24,788 nt of DNA. It comes from an uncultured Bacilli bacterium (GTDB lineage: Bacteria > Bacillota_I > Bacilli_A > RF39 > UBA660). Every line of letters begins with the position of its first letter. Positions within the stretch are counted from its first letter, which is position 1. The notes beneath the pieces were generated by a model. It was given only the letters and a program-made list of their open reading frames with translations. It was not told where the DNA came from and searched no databases. Below, piece after piece: positions 6,126 to 14,070 of the stretch. The position numbers were made by a program, and so were the translations under genes. Location: positions 1 to 24,788 of the forward strand of contig CANQAF010000010.1 of NCBI GenBank assembly GCA_947588975.1, given 5' to 3'.

Positions 6126-7230
6126 ATATAGAAGAAATGCTTACGATATGATATATCTAATTTCATGTGCAGTAAATAACAAAATTCCGGATAAGACACG
6201 TGTGAATAACATGAATTTAGAAAAGCTTTTTAAAGTTTGTCAAACACATATTTTAACTGCATGTGTTGCTTATGCACTAGAATCAGTAAATATTCAAGAT
6301 CATAATTTTATCCAAGTAAAAGAAAAAGCAATTCGTAAAAATATCATTTTGGATATGGAACGGAAAAAAATTCTAGATTGCTTAGAAAAAGAACATATAT
6401 GGTATATGCCTTTAAAAGGATCTATTTTGAAAGATTGGTATCCTAAATTAGGCATGCGCCAAATGTCTGATAATGATATTCTTTGCGATAATACCAAAAG
6501 AAAAAAAATAAAACAAATTATGTTGGATATGGGTTTTACTTGTAATCATTTTGAAAAAGGAAACGATGACTCATATTTTAAACCACCTGTTGCAAATTTT
6601 GAAATGCATAATGCATTATTTTCTCTTGGTCATGTTGGCCATTTGTTTGAATATTATAATAATATAAAAGAAAAATTGATAAAAGATGAGGATAATGCAT
6701 ATGGATGGCATTTCCGTATAGAAGATTTTTACATTTATATGATTGCTCATGAATATAAACATTATACAACTAGTGGTACTGGTGTAAGATCTTTATTAGA
6801 TACTTATATATTTTTACAAAAATTTGATTCATGCCTTGATTGGAAGTATATAGATAATGAACTTAAGAAATTGGATATAGTTAACTATGAAGAACAAAAC
6901 CGAATCCTTTCTAAAAAGTTATTTACAGGGAAAGTACTAACAGAACAAGAAACAAACAATTTAGATTATTATATTTTTTCAGGAACATATGGAAATGTAA
7001 AAAATTATATAGAACATGATTTTCAAAAATTTAGTAATGGTTCGAAAATGAAATATCTAATTCACAGATTTTTTCCTTCTATGAATGAAATTAAAACCAA
7101 TTGGATTTTCTTTTATCGTCATAAATGGCTGATTCCAATATTATGGATATATAGGCCAATCCATGCATTAGTTACAAATAAGACAAAATTGAAAATTGAA
7201 TGGGATTATTTAAAACAACATAATGACTGA
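6112..7230 (+). CDS. Nucleotidyltransferase-family protein (PF14907-like), putative peptide tailoring or immunity (372 aa)
   Basis: It resembles the 'uncharacterised nucleotidyltransferase' family often found beside lasso and other RiPP genes. Diagnostic features are PLKG at 100-103, R116, and the acidic cluster MSDNDILCD with D120 and D122 as probable metal ligands. Residues about 125-372 are the usual helical extension with many aromatic residues. In the family the fold is that of a nucleotidyltransferase, but no substrate is firmly established. It might modify the peptide or a tailored phosphate. It overlaps the ABC gene by 14 bases and is the last gene of the operon, followed by a terminator at 7260-7283. 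Confidence 0.82.
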   Translation: MNQNEYRRNAYDMIYLISCAVNNKIPDKTRVNNMNLEKLFKVCQTHILTACVAYALESVNIQDHNFIQVKEKAIRKNIILDMERKKILDCLEKEHIWYMPLKGSILKDWYPKLGMRQMSDNDILCDNTKRKKIKQIMLDMGFTCNHFEKGNDDSYFKPPVANFEMHNALFSLGHVGHLFEYYNNIKEKLIKDEDNAYGWHFRIEDFYIYMIAHEYKHYTTSGTGVRSLLDTYIFLQKFDSCLDWKYIDNELKKLDIVNYEEQNRILSKKLFTGKVLTEQETNNLDYYIFSGTYGNVKNYIEHDFQKFSNGSKMKYLIHRFFPSMNEIKTNWIFFYRHKWLIPILWIYRPIHALVTNKTKLKIEWDYLKQHND

Positions 7231-7259
7231 TATATTTTGCATATATCATATAAAACTAT

Positions 7260-7283
7260 GGAACTTGTGATAAGTTCCTTTTT
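7260..7283 (+). terminator. Terminator of the RiPP operon
   Basis: The stem GGAACTT (7260-7266)/AAGTTCC (7272-7278) with loop GTGAT is followed by TTTTT. It closes the operon that runs from 1605. Confidence 0.85.
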
Positions 7284-7354
7284 AAATACTAAAAAATCTA
7301 TTTACTTGATTTCAGATTTGAATTATCTTTATATGAATTTATTGTAATTGCTCG

Positions 7355-7363
7355 CATATTTTA
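7355..7363 (+). promoter_or_regulatory. Possible sporulation (sigma-K type) -10 box of the collagen-like gene
   Basis: CATATTTTA fits the sigma-K -10 pattern CATANNNTA and sits just before the Shine-Dalgarno, the same geometry as the better site in front of cotE (15456-15464, minus). No AC -35 element is present at the right distance. In AT-rich DNA the -10 pattern alone is weak evidence. Confidence 0.3.
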
Positions 7364-7383
7364 TAATGAAAAGGAGGTATTTT

Positions 7384-8190
7384 ATGAACTGTAATAATAA
7401 TTGTGGAGATCCAAGTAGTAGTACCTATCAAAATGCAATGAATAAAATTAATACGGATCAACAAACTTGTCCTTTTATCAATAGTGTAATTAGTATGCCA
7501 GGTCCTACGGGTCCAACAGGACCAACAGGACCTACTGGACCTGCAAGTGGACCAACAGGGCCTACAGGGCCAACGGGACCGACCGGACCATCTGGCGGAC
7601 CGACAGGGCCAACTGGAGCAACTGGTGCACCAGGAGTTGAAGGGCCAACGGGACCAACAGGGCCACAAGGTATAGAAGGCCCAACAGGGCCAACTGGAGC
7701 AACGGGAGCAACCGGGCCAATTGGACCATCTGGTGGACCAACAGGTCCAACAGGACCAACCGGAGCAACGGGACCTGCAGCAGGGCTCAATGCATATGGT
7801 GGTATGTACTTAACAACTAGTCAAAATTTTCAAAGACAAGATACGCCAATCACTGTTGAATTAGATTCAACTATGGAAGATTATAGAATAACTGGTAGTA
7901 ATAATGCCATTCAAATTGTAGAAGGTGGAGTTTTTGAAATTACTTATAGTTTGGTAGCAACATTAAATAGTGCAGGAAATCTTGTAGTTGGAGTCAAAGA
8001 AAATGATAGAGTAGTACCTGGTACTTCTGGAACAATTACACTAGAAGAAGCTGGTACTGGTATGATTGTGAAAAACATGATTGTCAAATTGTTAGGTTCT
8101 TCATCACTTACTTTAGTATTACTTTCTACAACATCAGAACAAGGTGGAACAATTAATCAAGCATCAATATCTGCGAAGTTATTAGATTAA
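7384..8190 (+). CDS. Collagen-like, BclA-type glycine-proline-threonine repeat protein (268 aa)
   Basis: Residues 1-38 form a short N-terminal segment with three Cys. Residues 39-134 are Gly-X-Y triplets, mainly GPT and GAT, broken at two places by Ser-Gly pairs (near 55 and 71). Residues 135-268 form a beta-rich C-terminal domain like the trimer-forming heads of BclA-family exosporium filaments. It is probably a surface or spore-outer-layer fibre protein in which Thr residues could carry sugars (family knowledge). There is no signal peptide, consistent with deposition from the mother cell on a spore. ATG at 7384 follows AAGGAGGT at 7371-7378; an upstream TTG at 7348 would make 12 more residues but lacks a binding site. 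With cotE at 14875 it supports a spore with an exosporium-like layer. Confidence 0.87.
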   Translation: MNCNNNCGDPSSSTYQNAMNKINTDQQTCPFINSVISMPGPTGPTGPTGPTGPASGPTGPTGPTGPTGPSGGPTGPTGATGAPGVEGPTGPTGPQGIEGPTGPTGATGATGPIGPSGGPTGPTGPTGATGPAAGLNAYGGMYLTTSQNFQRQDTPITVELDSTMEDYRITGSNNAIQIVEGGVFEITYSLVATLNSAGNLVVGVKENDRVVPGTSGTITLEEAGTGMIVKNMIVKLLGSSSLTLVLLSTTSEQGGTINQASISAKLLD

Positions 8191-8214
8191 AATGCCTTTT
8201 AAAAGGCATTTTTT
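8191..8214 (+). terminator. Terminator of the collagen-like gene
   Basis: AATGCCTTTT (8191-8200) and AAAAGGCATT (8201-8210) form a hairpin with a TTTTAAAA turn, followed by more T. It starts right after the stop codon. Confidence 0.85.
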
Positions 8215-8324
8215 ATATTGTTACGTGATATGAAATTTCTCAGAATGAAATATATAATAAAAACTACATTTTAAGTATCTAACATAAAATGGTATATCTT
8301 CTTTTTTTTTTGCCCAAAATACTG

Positions 8325-8330
8325 TATAAT
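8325..8330 (+). promoter_or_regulatory. Probable -10 box of obg
   Basis: A perfect TATAAT lies 23 bases before the preferred obg start. No convincing -35 was found in the T-rich sequence before it. The predicted transcript start near 8337 leaves a very short leader, which supports translation from ATG 8354 rather than ATG 8342. Confidence 0.5.
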
Positions 8331-8353
8331 AACAACTAGAAATGAGTGATACT

Positions 8354-9628
8354 ATGTTCGTTGATGAAGTAACAATTGAATTATTTGCGGGTGATGGTGG
8401 GAATGGTTGTATGGCGTTTCGTAGAGAAAAATTTATTCCTATGGGAGGACCTTATGGAGGAAATGGTGGAAAAGGTAGTGATATCATTTTTGAAGTAGAT
8501 GAAGGCTTAAATACTTTAATTGATCTTCGATATAAAAGAGTCATTAAAGGTGATAAAGGACAAAATGGTGAAGGAAAAGCAAAACAAGGAGCTAATGCAA
8601 AAGATATCATTATAAAAGTACCTTTAGGAACAGTAATTACAGATACTGATACGAATTTAATTATTGCAGATTTAACAAAAAAGGAAGACCGTTGTATTGT
8701 GGCATTTGGAGGCCGTGGTGGAAGAGGAAATATGGCTTTTGCGACTCGTTCTAATCCTGCACCTGCTTTTGCGGAAAATGGAGAGCCTGGAGAATACAAA
8801 AAGGTAAAAGTAGAATTAAAATTGTTGGCTGATGTTGGATTAGTTGGAATGCCAAGTGTTGGGAAATCAACTTTAATTTCACAAATTTCTGCTTCTAAAC
8901 CTAAAATTGCCGCTTATCATTTTACAACATTGACGCCTAACTTAGGAGTGGTTAGAGTATCTGAAAATAAATCTTTTGTAGTGGCAGACTTACCAGGGCT
9001 TATTGAAGGAGCATCTTTAGGAGAAGGATTAGGGGATCGTTTTTTAAAACATATTGAACGTACCCGTATTATTGCCCATGTGATTGATATGAGTGGTTTT
9101 GAAGGCCGAAATCCATATGATGATTATCGAATGATTAATCAGGAATTAAAACAATTTAATTCACATTTACTGGATAAACCACAAATTATTATTGCCAATA
9201 AAATGGATATGGATGGTGCAGAAGAAAATTTAAAGGTATTTCAAACTAAGGTAAAAGATATTCCTATTTATCCAATTTCAGCAATGAAAAAAGAGGGATT
9301 GCAACCAGTGATCCATGCTTTATCTGATAAATTGGACACAATTCAAAAAGAACCACTATATGAAGAACAACAATTTGAAAGCCATATTTTATATCAATTT
9401 AAAAATGAATTACCATTTACTGTAACTAAAGAAGATAATGTTTGGGTGATTCGTGGTAAAGATGTTGAAAAACTATTGCGTATGACTCGTTTTACAACTG
9501 ATGAAGCAGCAGCTCGTTTTGCGAATAAATTAAGGAAAATGGGAATTGATGATAAATTACGTGAAATGGGTGCTTTAGATGGGGATACAGTCCGTATTTT
9601 AGATTTTGAATTTGAATACAGATTATAG
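8354..9628 (+). CDS. obg: GTPase Obg/CgtA (424 aa)
   Basis: A ribosome-associated GTPase needed for large-subunit assembly and, in Bacillus, for growth and sporulation signalling. The glycine-rich Obg fold occupies about residues 1-156, with repeated GG and NGG motifs. The G domain follows: G1 GMPSVGKST at 165-173, G3 DLPG at 212-215, G4 NKMD at 282-285. A C-terminal OCT domain fills about 345-424. I chose ATG 8354, giving the family's usual start MFVDEV, preceded by GAGTGAT. An in-frame ATG at 8342 would add MSDT and has no binding site. It is followed after 8 bases by truB. Confidence 0.95.
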   Translation: MFVDEVTIELFAGDGGNGCMAFRREKFIPMGGPYGGNGGKGSDIIFEVDEGLNTLIDLRYKRVIKGDKGQNGEGKAKQGANAKDIIIKVPLGTVITDTDTNLIIADLTKKEDRCIVAFGGRGGRGNMAFATRSNPAPAFAENGEPGEYKKVKVELKLLADVGLVGMPSVGKSTLISQISASKPKIAAYHFTTLTPNLGVVRVSENKSFVVADLPGLIEGASLGEGLGDRFLKHIERTRIIAHVIDMSGFEGRNPYDDYRMINQELKQFNSHLLDKPQIIIANKMDMDGAEENLKVFQTKVKDIPIYPISAMKKEGLQPVIHALSDKLDTIQKEPLYEEQQFESHILYQFKNELPFTVTKEDNVWVIRGKDVEKLLRMTRFTTDEAAARFANKLRKMGIDDKLREMGALDGDTVRILDFEFEYRL

Positions 9629-9636
9629 GAGAATTT

Positions 9637-10503
9637 ATGAACGGGATTTTGTTAATTAATAAAGAAATCAATATGACAAGCCGTGATGTAGTAAATTGTG
9701 TAAGTCGTATTTTACATACAAAAAAAGTAGGACATACAGGTACATTAGATCCGTTAGCAACAGGTGTTATGGTTGTATGCATAGGATCTGCAACTAAATT
9801 AGTAGAGATTATAACATCCCATGAAAAAGAATATATTGCAGAAGTTGTTTTTGGAATGCAAACTGATACAGGAGATACTACTGGAAATATCATATATGAA
9901 GAAGACACACATCTTTCTTTGGAAGAAATAAAACAAGCATGTATCCATATGTGTCATACCTATATGCAAACAGTTCCTATTTATTCTGCAGTTAAAATAA
10001 ATGGTAAAAAATTATATGAATATGCTCGCAAGGGAGAATCAATTACACTTCCAAAACGCGAAGTGACCATATATAGTTTAGAGGTCATATCTAATCCTAT
10101 TTACGAAAATGGAAAAACTAAAATTAAAATTAAAACTTTAGTAAGTAAAGGAACTTATATTCGAAGTTTGATTGAAGATTTAGCAGCTCAGTTACATACC
10201 ATTGGAACTATGTCTGCTTTAGAAAGAATAAAACAAGGAAACTATAAAATCGAAGATTGCGTTACTTTATCTGATTTAAAAAATGGCAATTTTCAAATAC
10301 ATGATTTATCTGCGGTTTTAAATGCTTTTCCAAAAGTAATCGCAAATGACTTTTTAAAGAAAAAAATTGAAAATGGCTCATTGTTAGAGAATCGTTATGA
10401 AAATGATGTAATCTTATTTAAAACAGAAGATGGACATCCACTTGCTTTATATCAAGTGTATTCCAAGGATCCTACTAAGATAAAACCATGGAAAATGCTT
10501 TAG
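9637..10503 (+). CDS. truB: tRNA pseudouridine-55 synthase TruB (288 aa)
   Basis: It converts uridine 55 in the T loop of tRNAs to pseudouridine. The catalytic motif GTLDPLATG lies at 35-43 with catalytic D38, and HTKKVGH just before it is typical of TruB. KIKTLVSKGTYIRSL in the second half matches the conserved RNA-binding part. Length is close to the family norm. The start follows GGAG near 9628 and the gene is 13 bases before the cysteine desulfurase gene, so obg, truB and that gene probably form one operon. Confidence 0.96.
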   Translation: MNGILLINKEINMTSRDVVNCVSRILHTKKVGHTGTLDPLATGVMVVCIGSATKLVEIITSHEKEYIAEVVFGMQTDTGDTTGNIIYEEDTHLSLEEIKQACIHMCHTYMQTVPIYSAVKINGKKLYEYARKGESITLPKREVTIYSLEVISNPIYENGKTKIKIKTLVSKGTYIRSLIEDLAAQLHTIGTMSALERIKQGNYKIEDCVTLSDLKNGNFQIHDLSAVLNAFPKVIANDFLKKKIENGSLLENRYENDVILFKTEDGHPLALYQVYSKDPTKIKPWKML

Positions 10504-10516
10504 AAAGGAGAAACTT

Positions 10517-11638
10517 ATGATTTATTTAGATTATTCTGCAACTACACCTTGTCGTGATGAAGTATTAGATAGTTTTATAAAAGTATCGAAAGAAGTATTT
10601 GGAAATGCTAATTCACTTCACCGTTTAGGAGTGGAAGCAAAACAATTAGAAGAACAAGCAACAAAACAAATTGCCAATATATTAGGTTGTAAAGCAAATG
10701 AAATTATTTATACTAGTGGAGCAAGTGAATCTAATAATATGGCAATTAAAGGAGTTGCATTTCAATATGCCAATAGAGGCAAACATATTATTACAACCAA
10801 TTTAGAACATTCATCTATTTATGAACCACTTAAATTTTTAGAAACACATGGTTTTATCATTGATATTGTTGCTACTGATCAAAATGGAATGGTAAATATA
10901 GAGGATTTACAACGATTATTACGTGAAGATACAATATTAGTAAGTATTGCTAGTGTCAATAGTGAAACTGGTTTAAGACAACCAATAGAAGAAATTGGAA
11001 AAATAGTAAAGAATTATCCCAAATGTTTTTTTCATGTAGATATGACACAGAGTATTGGAAAAATTCGTATATCATTTGAAAATATTGATCTAGTAAGTTT
11101 TTCCGCTCATAAATTTTATGGAATAAAAGGAATTGGTTGCCTGATTAAAAAAGAGTATGTTCAATTAGTACCTCTCATTCATGGGGGAAAGAGTACTACG
11201 TCATTTCGTTCTGGGACTCCTGCAGTTCCTTTGATTGTTTCTTTATCAAAAGCACTTCGTTTAATTAATGAAGAATTGGATAACAATTATGATAAAGTTG
11301 AACATATGACTACTTATCTTATAGATCAATTAAAAAAATATCCAAATGTCGTAATCAATCATAACTGTTATTGTATACCACATATTTTAAATATAAGTGT
11401 CATGCATATTAAACCTGAAACTTTATTACATGCTTTAGAAGAAAAAAATGTTTTTGTATCTACACAAAGTGCATGTTCTAGTGGCCATTTAGTTAGTCGT
11501 GCAGTAAAAGAATTGGTAAAAAATGAAGAAATAGCTTCTCATAGTATTCGTATTAGTATTGGGGGCAAAACAACACAAGAAGAAATAGAAGAATTTTTAA
11601 AACAATTTAGTTGTTGTTATCATGAATTAGAGTTATAA
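10517..11638 (+). CDS. Cysteine desulfurase, NifS/IscS family (373 aa)
   Basis: A pyridoxal-phosphate enzyme that takes sulfur from cysteine, giving alanine and an enzyme persulfide for tRNA thiolation or iron-sulfur clusters. The N-terminus YLDYSATTP is typical. H98 in LEHSS stacks on the cofactor, and K199 in SAHKFYG binds it. C320 in STQSACSSG is the sulfur acceptor. The length fits the IscS/NifS group rather than SufS. In many Firmicutes the copy in this position serves thiI or mnmA, but neither gene follows here. The start follows AAAGGAG. The substrate pathway is unassigned; the radical SAM enzyme upstream will also need iron-sulfur clusters. Confidence 0.93.
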   Translation: MIYLDYSATTPCRDEVLDSFIKVSKEVFGNANSLHRLGVEAKQLEEQATKQIANILGCKANEIIYTSGASESNNMAIKGVAFQYANRGKHIITTNLEHSSIYEPLKFLETHGFIIDIVATDQNGMVNIEDLQRLLREDTILVSIASVNSETGLRQPIEEIGKIVKNYPKCFFHVDMTQSIGKIRISFENIDLVSFSAHKFYGIKGIGCLIKKEYVQLVPLIHGGKSTTSFRSGTPAVPLIVSLSKALRLINEELDNNYDKVEHMTTYLIDQLKKYPNVVINHNCYCIPHILNISVMHIKPETLLHALEEKNVFVSTQSACSSGHLVSRAVKELVKNEEIASHSIRISIGGKTTQEEIEEFLKQFSCCYHELEL

Positions 11639-11761
11639 GATTTAATGGAAAAGAAAATAAAAGTACTTGAAAATAATAAAAAGATATCATAATATGCAAC
11701 TGACAATAAAGTCATTGAATAATTTGTTATGGGTAGAAAAATAAAGTATGTTATATGCTAT

Positions 11762-11785
11762 TGGAGGGGTAATACCCTTTTTTAT
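11762..11785 (+). terminator. Weak terminator after the cysteine desulfurase gene
   Basis: GGGT/ACCC around AAT, extended by A-T and G-T pairs, is followed by a run of T near 11778-11783. The stem is short. Nothing else was recognised between 11639 and 11797. Confidence 0.45.
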
Positions 11786-11797
11786 TGTAGGAATGAT

Positions 11798-11826
11798 TTG
11801 ACAATTGTTTATAGCTATGTTAAAAT
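11798..11826 (+). promoter_or_regulatory. Promoter of the coiled-coil protein gene
   Basis: TTGACA (11798-11803) and TAAAAT (11821-11826) are separated by 17 bases and lie 24 bases before the start codon. Confidence 0.75.
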
Positions 11827-11850
11827 ACAACCTTATTAAGGGGGTTGCCT

Positions 11851-12699
11851 ATGAATTTTTGTTTGAAATATATGATGGCAGAACGTCAAAATCGAATCGA
11901 TAAAAATAATCAAAAAATACTAGAACTACAATCTTTATTAGATCATGATTGTGAATATATTCAATGTACTACAATATTAAATAAAATCGAAGAAAAATTA
12001 AAAAAACTTGATGCTTGTGAGCAAAGCTATGAATTACAATATCAAAATTATCGTAATTCACAAATTAGAGAAATTTATAGCAATCAAATTCAATTATTTA
12101 CAAATGAAATTGCTGAAACCATGGAAAAAATTAATATGATTCAATTCATGAAAGAACAAATTCAAAAACATAAGAAATGTCATATTATTTTATTATTTAA
12201 ACAATATCATAAACAAAAGAAACAAATTGCGCAAGAAGAACTTGCTGAAAATATTTCTTGGATATCTAGCATTGTTCCATTTTTTCAAACATACTATAGT
12301 ATTAAACAAAAACAGTATAATATGAATCGTATGATTTCGGTATCTGAACAGGCTTCATTTTTATTAGATTATTATTTAAAGAATAATCAATATTTAAAAC
12401 AAGAATTAGAAAAGGCAGAAACTCATTTATCTTATATAAGAGATTTTATAACCAATTATAAAACACGTAAAAATCAAATTCAAAGTAAAAAATTGGAACT
12501 TATGCAATTAAAAGAAACAACAGAGAATTATCTACAAATGATTTTACAAAAACGAGATCAATTGAAACAACAAATATATAGCTTACAAAATGATAATTTA
12601 AAATATTCTAACCAAACTGTAAAATTAAAAGATTGTCTTATTGAAGAACAAGTCGATGAATCAATAATTAGTAGACAAAAAATTAAAAATATTGCATAA
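11851..12699 (+). CDS. Unknown coiled-coil protein (282 aa)
   Basis: I do not recognise this protein. It is rich in Lys, Gln, Glu and Asn with regular Leu/Ile spacing, and long stretches (about 10-130 and 170-265) look like coiled coils. There is no signal peptide. A hydrophobic patch near 137-150 (ISWISSIVPFFQTYY) interrupts the charged helices. The start is ATG 11851, seven bases after AAGGGGG; the TTG at 11845 touches that site and is unlikely. It has its own promoter and no clear terminator before the RNA gene that follows, but the RNA also has its own promoter. A scaffold or cell-shape role would be a guess. Confidence 0.75.
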   Translation: MNFCLKYMMAERQNRIDKNNQKILELQSLLDHDCEYIQCTTILNKIEEKLKKLDACEQSYELQYQNYRNSQIREIYSNQIQLFTNEIAETMEKINMIQFMKEQIQKHKKCHIILLFKQYHKQKKQIAQEELAENISWISSIVPFFQTYYSIKQKQYNMNRMISVSEQASFLLDYYLKNNQYLKQELEKAETHLSYIRDFITNYKTRKNQIQSKKLELMQLKETTENYLQMILQKRDQLKQQIYSLQNDNLKYSNQTVKLKDCLIEEQVDESIISRQKIKNIA

Positions 12700-12749
12700 A
12701 ATAAGGAAAATAATCAATTGAATTACATATCATATAAGGAAGTGTCAAT

Positions 12750-12778
12750 TTGACAAAATGATATAATTTTGATATGAT
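12750..12778 (+). promoter_or_regulatory. Strong promoter of the OLE-like RNA
   Basis: A perfect -35 TTGACA (12750-12755), 17-base spacer and -10 TATGAT (12773-12778) place the RNA start near 12785. Confidence 0.85.
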
Positions 12779-12784
12779 ACTTTT

Positions 12785-13385
12785 GTATTTGATGGCACAT
12801 TATTCTAGTCAATTACATTTTTGATGAAGGTGGGGCTAAAAATCCACTAAAGAGCATACCTGTGAAGCTTCTGGTGCTTGCTTCTTACGCCCAGTTTGGG
12901 GTGAGTGCTGGAAGATAGAGTATTGGGCGATTCATAATGGCATATGGAACCCGACCCAGTATTCGCGGAGACCTAGACTTGTTATTAGCCTATACATGTA
13001 TTTCATTGACGGACTAATGACGAACTAGGATTAAACCTACTATGTGGGGAAACTTACGAGTAGTGTAGCTTGTCTTGAGTGAACAATTAGGGATAATTGA
13101 GCAAATAAAATATATTTGGCCAAATATGTTTTATATCGCAATTTGAAATATTGTTTGCAAAAAAGAATTAATCTAAAATGTGTTGGTGAGGAAATCTCCT
13201 AGAGTGCCTATTGGTATGGGATTGCAGTGCGTACTCAGTGGTAATCAAGCCATATATTCGGAAACGGTATATCCATTTCTTTTAAGGGGAACCGCTTATC
13301 TGGTAACGGAAAGTAGAAATGGGGGAAATCCTGCTTGACCTTAAGACGTAAAGTTTACCATACCGATTGCCATTATTTTTTTTTA
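12785..13385 (+). ncRNA. ole: OLE RNA (ornate, large, extremophilic) candidate, about 600 nt
   Basis: No gene is possible here: all frames are broken, and the base composition is clearly richer in G and C than the surroundings, as in structured RNA. Several helices can be seen. Examples are GTGG/CCAC at the 5' end, a long arm in which CCTAG and TTGTTATTAG (about 12971-12989) pair with CTAATGACGA and CTAGG (about 13014-13031), and a GAAA-capped arm around 13250-13274. CCATTTC also pairs with GAAATGG around a smaller arm (about 13271-13323), and TTAAGG pairs with CCTTAA near the 3' end. Length, the placement directly before a gene for a DxxxD membrane protein, and independent transcription all fit OLE RNA, which forms a membrane complex with OapA and affects magnesium, alcohol and cold tolerance. 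The ends are estimates, and the class call rests on the neighbour and general features, not a covariance search. Confidence 0.8.
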
Positions 13386-13403
13386 TTTTCAAAAGGAGAA
13401 AAT

Positions 13404-13991
13404 ATGAAAGAAGAAATTCAAAATTTAAAAGTACAAACTCGTCGAAAAGAAAAGATTAATAAGAAAAAAAATGATTGGATTTGGATTATACGCATTACAA
13501 TGTTAGCATGTATCATATCATTTATATTTTCCTTTGTATCTGAAATGATCATTCCTAATGTGAATATTGTAGTTGGTATATTATTAGTTATTGTATTTAT
13601 ATTATTAGGGGTATTATTCGATATGATTGGTGTATCAGTTACAGCTGCAGATGAAAAACCATTTCATTCTATGAATTCGAGAAAGGTAAAAGGAGCTGCT
13701 TTAGCAGTACAATTTAAGAAGAATGCCGATAAAGTTGCTTCTTTTTGTAATGATGTAGTAGGTGATATCTGTGGTGTTGTTTCAGGATCAGCGGGAGCAA
13801 TCATTGCGATTTCTTTAGCGAATACATTTTCTATAAATCGTTTCTTTACTACATTAGTAGTAACTTCAATTATTGCTGCTTTCACTATTGGTGGAAAAGC
13901 GATTGGAAAAAGTTATGCTATTAATAAAAGTAATCTTATTTTATACCGATTTGCTAGATTTCTTTCCAATTTTTATAAAAAAAAGAAGTAG
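13404..13991 (+). CDS. oapA: OLE-associated membrane protein OapA (195 aa)
   Basis: OapA anchors OLE RNA in the cell membrane. The protein has a very basic N-terminus (residues 1-25), hydrophobic segments at about 27-50, 54-76, 122-140 and 146-165, and a basic C-terminal end. FDMIGVSVTAADEKPFH at 72-88 and a NDVVGD segment at 116-121 match what I remember of the family. D117 and D121 form the DxxxD motif known to be essential in Bacillus halodurans OapA. The start ATG 13404 follows AAAAGGAGAA. A longer frame from 13335 would run back into the RNA and is rejected. It sits 20 bases after the estimated RNA end and is probably co-transcribed with it. Confidence 0.82.
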   Translation: MKEEIQNLKVQTRRKEKINKKKNDWIWIIRITMLACIISFIFSFVSEMIIPNVNIVVGILLVIVFILLGVLFDMIGVSVTAADEKPFHSMNSRKVKGAALAVQFKKNADKVASFCNDVVGDICGVVSGSAGAIIAISLANTFSINRFFTTLVVTSIIAAFTIGGKAIGKSYAINKSNLILYRFARFLSNFYKKKK

Positions 13992-14008
13992 ATAAAACTA
14001 CTTCTTTT
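13981..14008 (+). terminator. Terminator overlapping the oapA stop codon
   Basis: AAAAGAAGTAG (13981-13991) pairs perfectly with CTACTTCTTTT (13998-14008) around ATAAAA. The 5' arm contains the stop codon. Confidence 0.85.
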
Positions 14009-14019
14009 GTTGAATTATA

Positions 14020-14048
14020 TTGTCAAAAATTGAAAAAAGATGTATGAT
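14020..14048 (+). promoter_or_regulatory. Promoter of the lipoprotein gene
   Basis: TTGTCA (14020-14025), 17 bases, then TATGAT (14043-14048). It lies downstream of the oapA terminator and 22 bases before the start, so a longer reading frame beginning at 14020 is not translated. Confidence 0.8.
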
Positions 14049-14070
14049 TAAAATAGAAAGGAAGGAAAAA

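Noticed and set aside
153..7230. Lasso-peptide cluster
   Set aside because: The kinase, PqqD-like, ABC and nucleotidyltransferase genes fit, but no asparagine-synthetase-like cyclase or transglutaminase-like protease is present. The cores also lack the usual Gly/Ser/Cys at position 1 with an acidic residue at 7-9 in a consistent way.
7339..7790. Long minus-strand open frames over the collagen gene
   Set aside because: They are mirror images of the Gly-Pro-Thr repeat, have low-complexity products and no ribosome binding sites.
8342..8353. Upstream ATG as obg start
   Set aside because: It lies about 5 bases from the predicted transcript start, has no binding site, and the family normally begins MFVDEV, which is the next ATG.
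9492..9908. Minus-strand open frame over the obg-truB junction
   Set aside because: It lies opposite two clear conserved genes and has no binding site or family resemblance.
12785..13385. Group I or II intron, tmRNA or RNase P RNA
   Set aside because: No intron-encoded protein, no domain V-like hairpin, no tRNA-like ends and no tag reading frame were seen. The adjacent DxxxD membrane protein instead points to OLE RNA.
13335..13403. N-terminal extension of oapA
   Set aside because: It would be translated from the 3' end of the structured RNA. ATG 13404 has a good binding site and gives a natural N-terminus.
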